Source of the DNA: Halodurantibacterium daqingensis
GTDB taxonomy: Bacteria > Pseudomonadota > Alphaproteobacteria > Rhodobacterales > Rhodobacteraceae
Direction: 5' to 3'
DNA: 64,000 nt
Assembly: GCF_042666235.1 (NCBI RefSeq)
Contig: NZ_JBHTFQ010000005.1
Span: forward strand, 325,557 to 389,556
Every line of letters starts with the position of its first letter. Position 1 is the first letter of the stretch. This document shows, piece after piece, positions 8,145-16,757 of this stretch. The notes below the pieces were generated by a model, which worked only from the letters and a program-made list of their open reading frames with translations, made no database searches and was not told the DNA's origin. The translations under genes were made by a program, and so were the position numbers.

Positions 8145-8759
8145 CTAGACCCGTTCCAGCACGAGGAAGGTGAAAAGACCCAGGGGCGGCACACTGGTTT
8201 CCGACTTGATGCGCAGCCGAGGCTCGCCCAGCACCCGGTCACGGGGAAAATCGGGATGCCAGCCTAGTTGATCGGCCAAGGGCGCCATGCCGCGCTCGAT
8301 ACGCGCAAGCAGCCCGGTCTCGCGGGCGAAGTGATTGAGGATCAGAACCTCGCCCCCCGGCTTGCAGACCCGCGCCATTTCCGACACCACCCGTTCCGGC
8401 TCGGGCACCACCGAAACCAGATACATGGCGACGACGGTATCGAAGGTCGCGTCGGGGAAATCGAGCTGCCGCGCATCCATCTGCCGCAGTTCCTTCACAT
8501 GCGACAGACCTTCTTCCCGAACCTTGGCCTGCGCCTTGGCCAGCATCTCGTGCGAAAAGTCGATGCCCGTGACCGAAAGGGCGGGGCTGTATTGCGGCAG
8601 CGACAGGCCGGTGCCGACGCCCACTTCCAGAAGCGAGCCCTGGCGCGCATTGACATGGGCCACGGCGCGGCGACGGCCGGCACGGGTGATCCGCCCGAAG
8701 GTTCCGTCATAGACCGGCGCCCAGCGGCGATAGGAACGCGTGATGGCGTCGATATCCAT
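8145..8759 (-). CDS. pmtA: Phosphatidylethanolamine N-methyltransferase (PmtA, Rhodobacter type)
   Basis: S-adenosylmethionine-dependent methyltransferase of 204 residues that converts phosphatidylethanolamine to phosphatidylcholine by three methylations at the membrane surface. The N-terminus YRRWAPVYDGTFG, motif I LEVGVGTGLSLP, the GIDFSHEMLAKA acidic loop and the FDTVVAMYLVSVVPEP post-I segment match the Rhodobacter-type PmtA. It follows pssA by 14 bp in a psd-pssA-pmtA order, so the operon makes PS, then PE, then PC. Alternative: another class I methyltransferase, but the lipid context makes PmtA the best call. Confidence 0.85.
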   Translation of the reverse strand: MDIDAITRSYRRWAPVYDGTFGRITRAGRRRAVAHVNARQGSLLEVGVGTGLSLPQYSPALSVTGIDFSHEMLAKAQAKVREEGLSHVKELRQMDARQLDFPDATFDTVVAMYLVSVVPEPERVVSEMARVCKPGGEVLILNHFARETGLLARIERGMAPLADQLGWHPDFPRDRVLGEPRLRIKSETSVPPLGLFTFLVLERV

Positions 8760-8773
8760 AAAACTTCTCCTCG

Positions 8774-9529
8774 TTACTGTGGGTCGGGCAGGCCGGAACG
8801 CTTCCTTGTGATGAGGGCATAGCCAAGGGTGATGACATAGGCGCCCGACAGCAGGATCATCAGCAGCCAGAACCGGGTAAAGACCAGCCCTCCGACGACG
8901 ACCATTCCGATCAGCACCGGCGCCACCTGGTCGCGCCGGATCCGGATCGCCTTGGGCGAGGGGGTCGGCAGGCGGCTGATCATCGCCCAGGCCACCAGCG
9001 CCAGCCAGGGGCCGACCAGCCAGGGCATCTGGCGCAGATTCAGCACGCCTTCGGCCGTCAGGAACAGCGGCACCAGCGCCAGAAGCGCGCCGGCCGGGGC
9101 GGGGACGCCGGTGAAATGCGGCCGGCCGACCCCCTGGGGTTCCTCGCGGCTGACGTTGAACCGCGCCAGACGCAGGCAGCAGCAGATCACATAGATCAGC
9201 ACGAACAGCCAGCCGAGGTCACGCATCCCCGTCAGCGCGAACTGGTAGATCAGGATCCCCGGCGCCACTCCGAAGTTCAAGAAGTCCGAGAGCGAATCAA
9301 GCTCGGCGCCCATCTGGCTGGTGGCATTGATGCGCCGGGCGATCAGCCCGTCCAGCCCGTCGATCAGCGCCGCGAAGATGATGAGCGAGGCCGCGAATTC
9401 ATAGCGCCCCATCATCACGAAACGGATCGCCGTCAGCCCCGCGCAAAGCCCGAGGATGGTGATCATGTTCGGCAGCAGATGCAGGAAGGGCAGACGGTCG
9501 CGGCTCAGGCGGCGGCGGGGCTTGCGCAT
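8774..9529 (-). CDS. pssA: CDP-diacylglycerol-serine O-phosphatidyltransferase
   Basis: Integral membrane enzyme of 251 residues that makes phosphatidylserine from CDP-diacylglycerol and serine. The CDP-alcohol phosphotransferase signature is clear: DGLDGLIARRINATSQMGAELDSLSDF (DGxxARx8Gx3Dx3D), around residue 58-84. Hydrophobic helices surround it, and the N-terminus RLPFLHLLPNMITILGL is typical of bacterial PssA. It sits 3 bp after the psd stop and 14 bp before pmtA, so the three genes are probably one transcript. Confidence 0.94.
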   Translation of the reverse strand: MRKPRRRLSRDRLPFLHLLPNMITILGLCAGLTAIRFVMMGRYEFAASLIIFAALIDGLDGLIARRINATSQMGAELDSLSDFLNFGVAPGILIYQFALTGMRDLGWLFVLIYVICCCLRLARFNVSREEPQGVGRPHFTGVPAPAGALLALVPLFLTAEGVLNLRQMPWLVGPWLALVAWAMISRLPTPSPKAIRIRRDQVAPVLIGMVVVGGLVFTRFWLLMILLSGAYVITLGYALITRKRSGLPDPQ

Positions 9530-9532
9530 CGG

Positions 9533-10231
9533 TCAGTCCATCCGGGACGGGCGCGGGCCCTCGGCCGAGGCCATGTCGGCCAGCACCGTTTCGCCGGCGA
9601 TCGTGGTCTGGCCGATAGAGACCAGCGGCGCCACGCCCTCGGGCAGATAGGTATCCAGCCGCGACCCGAAGCGGATCATGCCGAAACGCTCTCCGGCCCC
9701 CAGCGCCTGGCCCTCCTTCACCTCGCACAGGATGCGCCGCGCCACGAGGCCGGCGATCTGCACCACGGCGATGCTGCGCCCGTCCTCCATCCGGATGGCA
9801 AGGCTGTTGCGTTCGTTGTCGGCGCTTGCCTTGTCAAGCGAGGCATTCAGGAACTTGCCCGGCCGATAGGCGATGCGGGTCACGATGCCCGGCACCGGTG
9901 CGCGGTTCACATGGCAGTTGAACACGTTCATGAAGACGCTGACCCGGGTCATCGGGTCGGGGCCAAGGCCCAGTTCTTCAGGGGGCACGGCAGGCTCGAT
10001 CAGCGACACCACCCCGTCGGCCGGGCTGAGGATCAGCCCGTCGCGCAGGGGCGTCACCCGCGCCGGATCACGAAAAAAGTAGTAACACCAAACGGTTAGA
10101 CCAACTCCGATCCAGCCGAGAATCTCGGACAGGAAGAACAGCACAAGCGTGACCGCCGCGAATATGGCGATGAACTTGTACCCCTCGCGGTGAATGGGCT
10201 TGACCACGGTCGAGATGAGATCAACGGACAT
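9533..10231 (-). CDS. psd: Phosphatidylserine decarboxylase proenzyme
   Basis: Decarboxylates phosphatidylserine to phosphatidylethanolamine. The 232-residue proenzyme is the short bacterial type (PSD-A). It has N-terminal membrane segments (about 22-55), a PADGVV motif, the NVFNCHVNRAP segment and the MIRFGSRLDTY self-cleavage site, where the Gly-Ser bond splits and the Ser becomes the pyruvoyl cofactor. The ATG at 10231 is preferred over a GTG at 10237 because GAAGG lies 5 nt upstream. First gene of psd-pssA-pmtA; the 175-bp gap to the divergent chemoreceptor gene should hold its promoter. Confidence 0.94.
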   Translation of the reverse strand: MSVDLISTVVKPIHREGYKFIAIFAAVTLVLFFLSEILGWIGVGLTVWCYYFFRDPARVTPLRDGLILSPADGVVSLIEPAVPPEELGLGPDPMTRVSVFMNVFNCHVNRAPVPGIVTRIAYRPGKFLNASLDKASADNERNSLAIRMEDGRSIAVVQIAGLVARRILCEVKEGQALGAGERFGMIRFGSRLDTYLPEGVAPLVSIGQTTIAGETVLADMASAEGPRPSRMD

Positions 10232-10406
10232 CGGCACCTTCTGTATGTCGCGGTTTTCCCCTCTTAGCCCAAGGGCGCCGGCAAGAAAACCGCCCCTGCG
10301 CGCTGGCGGTAACCGATCGTCAACACGAATGGGTCAGGATTCGCGGGCCGGAATTGGCCGGTGCCCTGCCGGAGATGCCGCCGCGCGGGATGAGAAGGAA
10401 TAGACC

Positions 10407-11885
10407 ATGATCCGTTTTTCCCCCGATGCCGACAACGCCCGGGCGGTTCTTGCCGGGCTGAAACGCTCGCAGGCCGTCATCAGCTTCCGGCCCGACGGCA
10501 CCATCATCGCCGCGAACGAGAACTTCCTGTCCGCGGTCGGCTATTCGCTGACGGAAATCCAGGGCCGGCACCACAGCATGTTCGTCGATCCGGCCTGGCG
10601 CGACAGTGCGGAATATGCCGCCTTCTGGCAGCGCCTGGGCGCGGGCAACCACGATGCAGGTCAGTATCTGCGCCTTGCCAAGGGCGGCCGGAAGATCTGG
10701 ATCGAGGCCAGCTACATTCCGGTTCTGGATGCGCGCGGCAAGGTCGTTCAGGTCGTCAAGTTCGCGACCGACATCACCGCCCGCACCATGCGTCTGGCCG
10801 ATCTGGAAGGGCAGGTGGCGGCGCTCAACAAGTCGCAGGCGGTCATCAGCTTCGAGCTTGACGGCACGGTGATCGACGCGAACGCCAATTTCCTTGCCAC
10901 CCTCGGCTATTCGCTTGCGGAAATCCAGGGCCGGCATCACAGCATGTTCGTCGATCCCGCGCAGCGCGCCTCGCCCGAATACCGCGCCTTCTGGGCCAAG
11001 CTGGCCAGCGGCCAGTTCGACCGCGGGCAATACCGGCGCATTGGAAAGGGCGGGCGCGAAATCTGGATCGAGGCCTCCTACAATCCCATTCTCGATGCCG
11101 AAGGCACGCCCTGCAAGGTGGTCAAGTTCGCCACCGACATCACCCGCCAGATCTTGCTGATGCGGGATCTCAAGCGGCTTATCGATACCAACTTCGCCGA
11201 GATCGATCATGCGATCGGAAATCTTACCCGCCAGTCGCAGGCCGCGATGGGGGCGGTGCAGGGCACCAGTTCCAGCTTCCAGTCCGTCGCCGCCGCCTCC
11301 GAGGAGATGAGCGCCTCGCTTTACGAGATCGCCGACAGCATGGCGCAGTCGCGCAGCGCGGCCGAAACCGCGCAGGGCAGTGTCGAGCGGGCCGACCGCG
11401 CGACGCAGCGCCTTGCTGACGCGACCCGCGCCATGAGTTCGATCGTCGAGCTGATCCAGAGTGTCGCCAGCCAGATCAACATGCTCGCGCTGAATGCCAC
11501 GATCGAATCCGCGCGCGCGGGCGAAGCCGGACGCGGCTTTGCCGTGGTGGCGAACGAGGTCAAGAACCTTGCCGGACAGGCGGCGCTTGCCACCCGCAAC
11601 ATCGTGACCGAAATCGAGAACGTGCAGGGTGTTGCCACCGATGTGGTCGGGTCGCTGCAGGACATCAAGTCGTCGATCACCGCCCTGCGCGACAGTGTCA
11701 CCACGACGGCCCATGCCGTCGATCAGCAGAGCGCCGCCACCGATGAAGTCGCGGCAAGCATGCAGAGCGCCTCGGCGGCGGTCAGTGGCATCGGACGGAA
11801 CATCACCGAAATCACCAGTGCCATTCACCAGACCGCGGGCATAATCGGCACCACCCGCGACGCCGCGCAGGTTCTGGCGCGATAG
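10407..11885 (+). CDS. Soluble methyl-accepting chemotaxis protein with two PAS domains
   Basis: 492-residue cytoplasmic chemoreceptor. Two tandem PAS domains (about residues 10-125 and 133-248) are closely similar: both contain SQAVISF, GYSL-EIQGRHHSMFVDPA and the PAC-type VKFATDIT, a recent internal duplication. The C-terminal signalling domain (about 280-490) carries the conserved tip segment LNATIESARAGEAGRGFAVV. No transmembrane helix and no HAMP domain are seen, so it probably senses an intracellular signal such as redox or a bound cofactor. No che genes are nearby, so the CheA/CheW partners lie elsewhere. GAAGGAA precedes the ATG. Confidence 0.92.
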   Translation: MIRFSPDADNARAVLAGLKRSQAVISFRPDGTIIAANENFLSAVGYSLTEIQGRHHSMFVDPAWRDSAEYAAFWQRLGAGNHDAGQYLRLAKGGRKIWIEASYIPVLDARGKVVQVVKFATDITARTMRLADLEGQVAALNKSQAVISFELDGTVIDANANFLATLGYSLAEIQGRHHSMFVDPAQRASPEYRAFWAKLASGQFDRGQYRRIGKGGREIWIEASYNPILDAEGTPCKVVKFATDITRQILLMRDLKRLIDTNFAEIDHAIGNLTRQSQAAMGAVQGTSSSFQSVAAASEEMSASLYEIADSMAQSRSAAETAQGSVERADRATQRLADATRAMSSIVELIQSVASQINMLALNATIESARAGEAGRGFAVVANEVKNLAGQAALATRNIVTEIENVQGVATDVVGSLQDIKSSITALRDSVTTTAHAVDQQSAATDEVAASMQSASAAVSGIGRNITEITSAIHQTAGIIGTTRDAAQVLAR

Positions 11886-12090
11886 GCACCGCCACGAGAT
11901 CGCGGGCCGGGCATTGGTGCGGCAGCGCGCCGACGTTGTGCTGTCTGCGCGCGCGCTTTTGCCACTGGCGCGCGCGGCTGTACAACCGCCGCATGAATCG
12001 TGTTGAACTGCGCTGCAGTTCGGGCTGTATTGCGAAGGGCACCGACTTCGGATGCAATGCGTGAGGTAAATGTGACCAGGTTCCAGACAT

Positions 12091-12110
12091 GCCGCCGCGG
12101 GCGGCGTTTT
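12091..12110 (+). terminator. Terminator-like hairpin after the chemoreceptor gene
   Basis: GCCGCC, GCG loop, GGCGGC, then GTTTT (stem 12091-12096 with 12100-12105). Short, but GC-rich with a following T run. The 285-bp gap between the chemoreceptor and the next gene shows no other feature. Confidence 0.5.
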
Positions 12111-12170
12111 CCGGCTGCGGGAAGATGCAGCTGATGAAGGATATGTCCCCGAAATTTCCCGGAGCCTGCG

Positions 12171-13727
12171 GTGCATATTGATTTCTGCTTCATCGACAGC
12201 CAGGAGCGGCTGATCGCCACCGGCTGGAGCCTCGAGAGCGACCCCGGCCTTGGCCTTCAGATCGGCGCGGAACGGCTGGCGCCGCTTGTGCTGGAACGCC
12301 ACGCCCGCCAGGATCTGCGCAGCAGCGAGCCCTTCGGCTGGATCGCCGTCTTTGCGCTTGGCGAAGTTGCGGGCGCGGGCGAAGAGCCGATCTTTCTCGA
12401 ATCGCAGGGCGCCGTGGCCGAGATTGCCCCCGACCGGCTGTTCGAGGATGAGCCGCGCCTGGTCGAGATCGGCGTGGACGAGGTCTTTGCCGCCTATGTC
12501 CGGCTGGTCGCGGCGGGCGCGATCGGGGTGCCCGGCGAAGACCCAGCGCGTCTGGTGCGGCTGCGGCTGCGCGCCCGGCAGGTCAGCGCGCTTGAAGCCG
12601 ATGATTTCGCCCTGTCGGTCGATCGCTGTCAGGTTTCGCCCAGCGGCGAGGGATTGATCGTCGGCTGGTTCCTGGGCGCCGGGGCAGGGGGGGCGCCCCT
12701 GGTGGCGCTGGCCATGGATGCCCGGCAGGTGGTGCCGGTGACGCTCGCGGCCAACAGCCTGCGCCGTGACGATCTGCACGCCTATGCGCCGCGCTACCGG
12801 TTTACCGGGACTGACGGGTTCTGCGGCGCCTTCCGCCTGCCCGAACCGCCCGAAGGCCCGGTGCGGGTGATCCTGATGCCACCGGGCGAGGAGGGCATGC
12901 TGCTTGCCGCCCCGGCCGAGCCGCAGCCGCCGGCACGGATCGCGCGCAGTTTCTGCGAGATCGCGCCGGGGCTGGCCGATGCCGCCCAGCGACAGGCGCT
13001 GCGCCGGGTGCTGGTGCCACCCACCATGCCCGACCTGCCGGCGGAGCCGCCCCCGACAGATGCCCCGGCCGGCGCGGGGGTGCTGCTGATCCTGGATCAC
13101 GACCTGTCCGATTGCGATCTGCGTGACGTGCTGCGCAAGCTTCTGGCCGATATCGACGGCCCGGTGCAGCTGCATCTTCTGCGTCCGGCCATGAGCCCGG
13201 TTCTGGAACAGGCGCTGCGCGGCGCCGATCACGAAGAGGGCAGCGGGCGGCTGACGCTTGCGGCCGTGTCGCTGACGGCCATGACGCCCCTGTCGGCCGC
13301 GCGTCGGGTGGTGTTCGGACGCAGCTCGACGCTGTTCCAGATGGATCTCGCGCCGCTTCTTGCCGCGGCCGCACCCGCCGCGGCGCTGGTGCTGGATCCG
13401 ATCGGCACGATCGACGGCGCCATGTCACCTGCCGCGCTGCTGCAACGCTTCGAACGCGATGTGCTGCCCTTCGCCGCCGCGATCGACGGCGCCCTGTTCG
13501 CCAGCCTTCTGCGCAGGGCGCCGCGCGGGTTCCTGACCCTGGAAGCGCAGTTGCGCCTTCTGCTGGAGGGGCTTGCGGCGACGGGCGGGCTGGATCTGCG
13601 CCGCGCCGACATGCACCGCTACTTCGCCGGCCGCGCGGGGCCCCATGCCGAAACCTTCCCCGGTGCGCTTGACTGGCACGCCTGGGACGCCGCCACGCGC
13701 AGACTGATGGCAGAGGCCAGCCAATGA
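12171..13727 (+). CDS. Protein of unknown function in a glycan cluster
   Basis: 518-residue protein that I do not recognise. The GTG start at 12171 is supported by GGAG six nt upstream. The first ~260 residues look like alternating beta strands, and a proline-rich linker lies near 280-305. The second half (about 310-500) begins GVLLILDHDLSDCDLRDVL and looks alpha/beta, possibly a degenerate Rossmann or GT-A-like fold, but no DXD-type motif is evident. There is no signal peptide or membrane helix. Its stop overlaps the start of the next glycosyltransferase (ATGA), so the two are coupled and probably act on the same surface glycan or protein glycosylation pathway. Confidence 0.75.
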   Translation: MHIDFCFIDSQERLIATGWSLESDPGLGLQIGAERLAPLVLERHARQDLRSSEPFGWIAVFALGEVAGAGEEPIFLESQGAVAEIAPDRLFEDEPRLVEIGVDEVFAAYVRLVAAGAIGVPGEDPARLVRLRLRARQVSALEADDFALSVDRCQVSPSGEGLIVGWFLGAGAGGAPLVALAMDARQVVPVTLAANSLRRDDLHAYAPRYRFTGTDGFCGAFRLPEPPEGPVRVILMPPGEEGMLLAAPAEPQPPARIARSFCEIAPGLADAAQRQALRRVLVPPTMPDLPAEPPPTDAPAGAGVLLILDHDLSDCDLRDVLRKLLADIDGPVQLHLLRPAMSPVLEQALRGADHEEGSGRLTLAAVSLTAMTPLSAARRVVFGRSSTLFQMDLAPLLAAAAPAAALVLDPIGTIDGAMSPAALLQRFERDVLPFAAAIDGALFASLLRRAPRGFLTLEAQLRLLLEGLAATGGLDLRRADMHRYFAGRAGPHAETFPGALDWHAWDAATRRLMAEASQ

Positions 13728-14959
13728 CCCGCACCGTGATCGTTTCCCATTCCCATCCGGCCCTCAAATACGGGGGCGGAGAGGTTGCGGCCTATCGCCA
13801 GTTCGAACATCTGGAAAGCCTGGGCGAGGATGTCTATTTCGTGGGCTCGACCATCGGCCCCGAGGACAGCGACAAGTTCTTCGGCGCCACGCAGCAGGTG
13901 GTCAGCTTCGGCCCGCGCGATTTCTGCCTGCGCGGCCGCGGCATGGACGGCTTCATCATGGAGCAGGGTCAGATCGACGACGAGGACTGGATCGTCGAAT
14001 TCCTTTCTGCCTTCCGCGGCGATGTCTATCACTTCCACCATTTCTGGAACATCGGCGCCGGCACGATCCGGCGCCTGCGCCGGGCCCTGCCGGCGGCGCG
14101 TTTCATCTGCACGCTGCACGAGATGACGGCGATCTGCGCCAACCACGGCCAGATGGTCAAGACATCGGGCGAACTGTGCTATGCCGCAAGCGAGGTTGCC
14201 TGCGCCGCCTGCCTGCCGGGCCGCAGCCCGATGGATTTCGTGCTGCGGCGTGCACGGCTGCGGGAACTGCTGGACGGTTTCGACGTGCTGCTGTCGCCCA
14301 GCGTCTTTCTGCAGAAACGGTTCGAGGACTGGGGCCTGCCCCCGGGCCGGGTCAAGGTGATCGAGAACGGGCTGGACTATCCCGCCCTTGTCGGCGCGGA
14401 AACCGAAGAGAGCCTTGCCCGCAAGAGCACGCGCTTTGCCTTCTTCGGCCAGGCGACGCCCACCAAGGGGCTGGATGTGCTGATCCGGGCCGCCAACCTG
14501 ATCGAGGAGGTGCGGTCCGAGGCCGAGGCCGGCCCGCCGGTGCAGATCGAGGTCTATGGGCTGGATCAGTCCCGCTTCGCCACGCTCTGGCCCGAGCTGA
14601 AGATCCCCGAGTCGGTTCGGTTCCGCGGCCGCTATCGTCCGCAGGACTGCATCGGCATCATGCAGGGCTATGGCTGGATCATCATCCCCTCGATCTGGTG
14701 GGAAAACTCGCCCGTGATCATTCAGGAGGCCCGCGCGGCCGGCACGCCCATGATCGCCTCGGACATCGGCGGCATGGCGGAAAAGACCGACGGATGGGGC
14801 CTGCAGTTTGCCGTGGGCGACCCGGCCGCGCTGGCCACGACGATCCTGTCGGTTCACGGACGGCCCGAGATTCTGGCAGACTTCAAGCGCCGCATCACGC
14901 CGCCGCTTGACCTGGCCGGCTTCGTGCAGGAGTGGAAGACCCTGTGCGACCTGTCGTGA
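13724..14959 (+). CDS. GT4-type glycosyltransferase
   Basis: 411-residue GT-B fold glycosyltransferase that transfers a sugar from an activated donor. The N-terminal acceptor domain begins with a SHSHPALKYGGGEVAA glycine-rich loop. The C-terminal donor domain holds FFGQATPTKGLDVLIRA and the ENSPVIIQEARAAGTPMIASDIGG segment, which contains the EX7E motif. A cysteine-rich insertion (CYAASEVACAACLPG, about residues 151-165) is typical of a subset of this family. Coupled to the unknown gene upstream and followed after 31 bp by a sulfotransferase gene. Donor and acceptor cannot be inferred. Confidence 0.9.
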   Translation: MTRTVIVSHSHPALKYGGGEVAAYRQFEHLESLGEDVYFVGSTIGPEDSDKFFGATQQVVSFGPRDFCLRGRGMDGFIMEQGQIDDEDWIVEFLSAFRGDVYHFHHFWNIGAGTIRRLRRALPAARFICTLHEMTAICANHGQMVKTSGELCYAASEVACAACLPGRSPMDFVLRRARLRELLDGFDVLLSPSVFLQKRFEDWGLPPGRVKVIENGLDYPALVGAETEESLARKSTRFAFFGQATPTKGLDVLIRAANLIEEVRSEAEAGPPVQIEVYGLDQSRFATLWPELKIPESVRFRGRYRPQDCIGIMQGYGWIIIPSIWWENSPVIIQEARAAGTPMIASDIGGMAEKTDGWGLQFAVGDPAALATTILSVHGRPEILADFKRRITPPLDLAGFVQEWKTLCDLS

Positions 14960-14990
14960 CGGTCGCACCCCTAGCAAGACGGATGGACGC

Positions 14991-15773
14991 ATGACACTCG
15001 ACACCTGGAAAACAACCACTCTCGAGGCGTATCTGGAGGCGCATCAGCCGCCGGCGCTGACTGTTTTCCAGCATATTCCCAAAACGGCCGGTTCCTCGCT
15101 TGTCGCCGAGATGAACCGCCATATCGGCCATTACACCCCGATCGAGATCGACTACAACGATCCCGACCCCGACGTGCATCAACGCGTCAACAAGGCGGTC
15201 GCGCGGTTTCTGGACGCCTGGACGCCCGAGGAAACGCGCTGCACGTCGGGACATATCTTCCGCGAACAGGTCGAGCAGATCCTCGCGCGAGTGCCGGATG
15301 TGGGGCTGTTCACCTTCCTGCGGTCGCCCGTCGCGCGGTTCGTTTCGGACTATCGCTATCAATGCACGGTGGATCACCCCGGGCATGAGGATTTTCTGCG
15401 CCGTTTTCCCACGATCGAGCATTATCTTGATGCGACCTATGAAATGAACAAGATGTGCCGCTACCTTATCGGCAAGGATGTTGCGGTTGAGGACGGGATC
15501 GCCTTCGTGGAAAGGAATTTCCACTTTGTCGGTATCCAGGAAATGTATCCGATGTCCTTCAACATTCTCATGCGGCTTCAGGGTGTCGATGCCTTGCCCA
15601 CCGAACGCGTGCGGCAAACCAAGGCCATCGCACAGAACGAAGTCGCGCTGAGCGACACGCTGGTCGAGGAAATCCTTGCCCGAAATGCAAAGGATGCGGC
15701 GCTTTATGACCATTTCCACAAACTCTTGCTGTCACGTCGGGATCAGTGGCGGGAAATGATCGGCGCGAACTGA
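14991..15773 (+). CDS. Sulfotransferase family protein
   Basis: 260-residue protein with the PAPS-binding 5'-phosphosulfate loop FQHIPKTAGSSL (about residues 26-37) and a 3'-phosphate segment FLRSPVARFVSDYRY near residue 110, as in carbohydrate sulfotransferases. It would transfer sulfate from PAPS to a glycan hydroxyl. The ATG at 14991 is chosen because the conserved P-loop-like motif then lies near the N-terminus; a longer frame upstream runs inside the preceding gene. It ends a three-gene run with the unknown protein and GT4 enzyme. No PAPS synthesis genes are in view. A 215-bp gap with little visible structure follows. Confidence 0.82.
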   Translation: MTLDTWKTTTLEAYLEAHQPPALTVFQHIPKTAGSSLVAEMNRHIGHYTPIEIDYNDPDPDVHQRVNKAVARFLDAWTPEETRCTSGHIFREQVEQILARVPDVGLFTFLRSPVARFVSDYRYQCTVDHPGHEDFLRRFPTIEHYLDATYEMNKMCRYLIGKDVAVEDGIAFVERNFHFVGIQEMYPMSFNILMRLQGVDALPTERVRQTKAIAQNEVALSDTLVEEILARNAKDAALYDHFHKLLLSRRDQWREMIGAN

Positions 15774-15988
15774 TTCCCTTCGCAAGGCGCCCGCATATTC
15801 GGCATAATCAGGCGACGAAAGGGCAGGACGGAAATCCGCCCGTCACGCCGTTCGGATTTGGCGAACTGTTGCAATAATTTCGCTTGCCGGAGCGCCGATT
15901 CGGCAGGTTTATCTAAAACGTGATATAACCGCGTCGAATCAACCCGAACGACCCGTGACGCGGCGGGGAACCGTGAAAGAGTAAACGC

Positions 15989-16543
15989 ATGACGATCTAC
16001 GAGACTGCGATCCGGAATTTCGAGGCGGCGGCCGATATCCTGACGACGCTTCAGGCGTCGCGGGTAAACATGCTCTCACAGGCGCTGGACAGCATGATCG
16101 GTCGCCCGAAAGCCGTCCTGTCCGAGGGATACAACGACATCGGCCTGAGCTTCGGCCTCTGCCTTCCCGCCGGCAAGCGCGGAGATCTTCTCAAGGGTTC
16201 CGAAGAGGATACGTCGGTCGAGATCCGCACCTCGGGCATCAGCTGGATGACGCTTGAGGGCGTGGTGCCTGCGAATACCGTGGCTGGCCAGGTTTATCTG
16301 GAGATCGAGGCGCAGGGCGAAAGCACCGTCGTTGCCGATGTCTTCATCCGTGAAATCCGTGCGGGTGCCGCCGTTGACGGCCCTCTGCACGAATGGCGCA
16401 TTTCGCCCGACGGGGTTTCGGTTTTCAAGCTGGCGCTGCCCGAGTCGGATGAACCCGGTGCGGTTTCGCGCCGTGTGATCGTGCATCTGCGCCAGCCGCC
16501 GCGCCGTCTTGTCCTGCGCCGTTTCGCGATGACCTTGTTCTGA
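15989..16543 (+). CDS. Hypothetical protein, 184 aa
   Basis: Not recognised. A helical first ~45 residues is followed by what looks like a beta-sandwich (alternating hydrophobic strands, about 45-184, ending RRLVLRRFAMTLF). There is no signal peptide, membrane helix or cysteine cluster. It stands alone between a 215-bp gap and a terminator at 16581-16608, so it is probably monocistronic. The base composition just upstream (about 15840-15960) is visibly more AT-rich than the neighbouring genes, fitting a promoter region. It may bind carbohydrate or accompany the glycan enzymes on both sides, but that is inference from position only. Confidence 0.7.
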   Translation: MTIYETAIRNFEAAADILTTLQASRVNMLSQALDSMIGRPKAVLSEGYNDIGLSFGLCLPAGKRGDLLKGSEEDTSVEIRTSGISWMTLEGVVPANTVAGQVYLEIEAQGESTVVADVFIREIRAGAAVDGPLHEWRISPDGVSVFKLALPESDEPGAVSRRVIVHLRQPPRRLVLRRFAMTLF

Positions 16544-16580
16544 GTTTACTGCCGCCGGCAGGAATCATATTTCCCCTCAG

Positions 16581-16608
16581 GGCCGTATCTTCGGATGCGG
16601 CCTCTTTC
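16581..16608 (+). terminator. Intrinsic terminator with TTCG loop
   Basis: Nine-bp stem GGCCGTATC (16581-16589) with GATGCGGCC (16594-16602) containing one G-U pair, a stable TTCG tetraloop, then TCTTTC. It closes the 184-aa gene. Confidence 0.72.
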
Positions 16609-16757
16609 ATATCGCGCTGACGGAAATAACGATGCTGGCGATCAGCCCATTGCGTCGCGCGGGGATGATCCCTAAACCTTGGGATGTTCAGGCAAATGCT
16701 GCACCAGCGGATGCGGTGCTGCCATGTCACAAGGCGCGCGGGGTTAATGTTGTTCAG

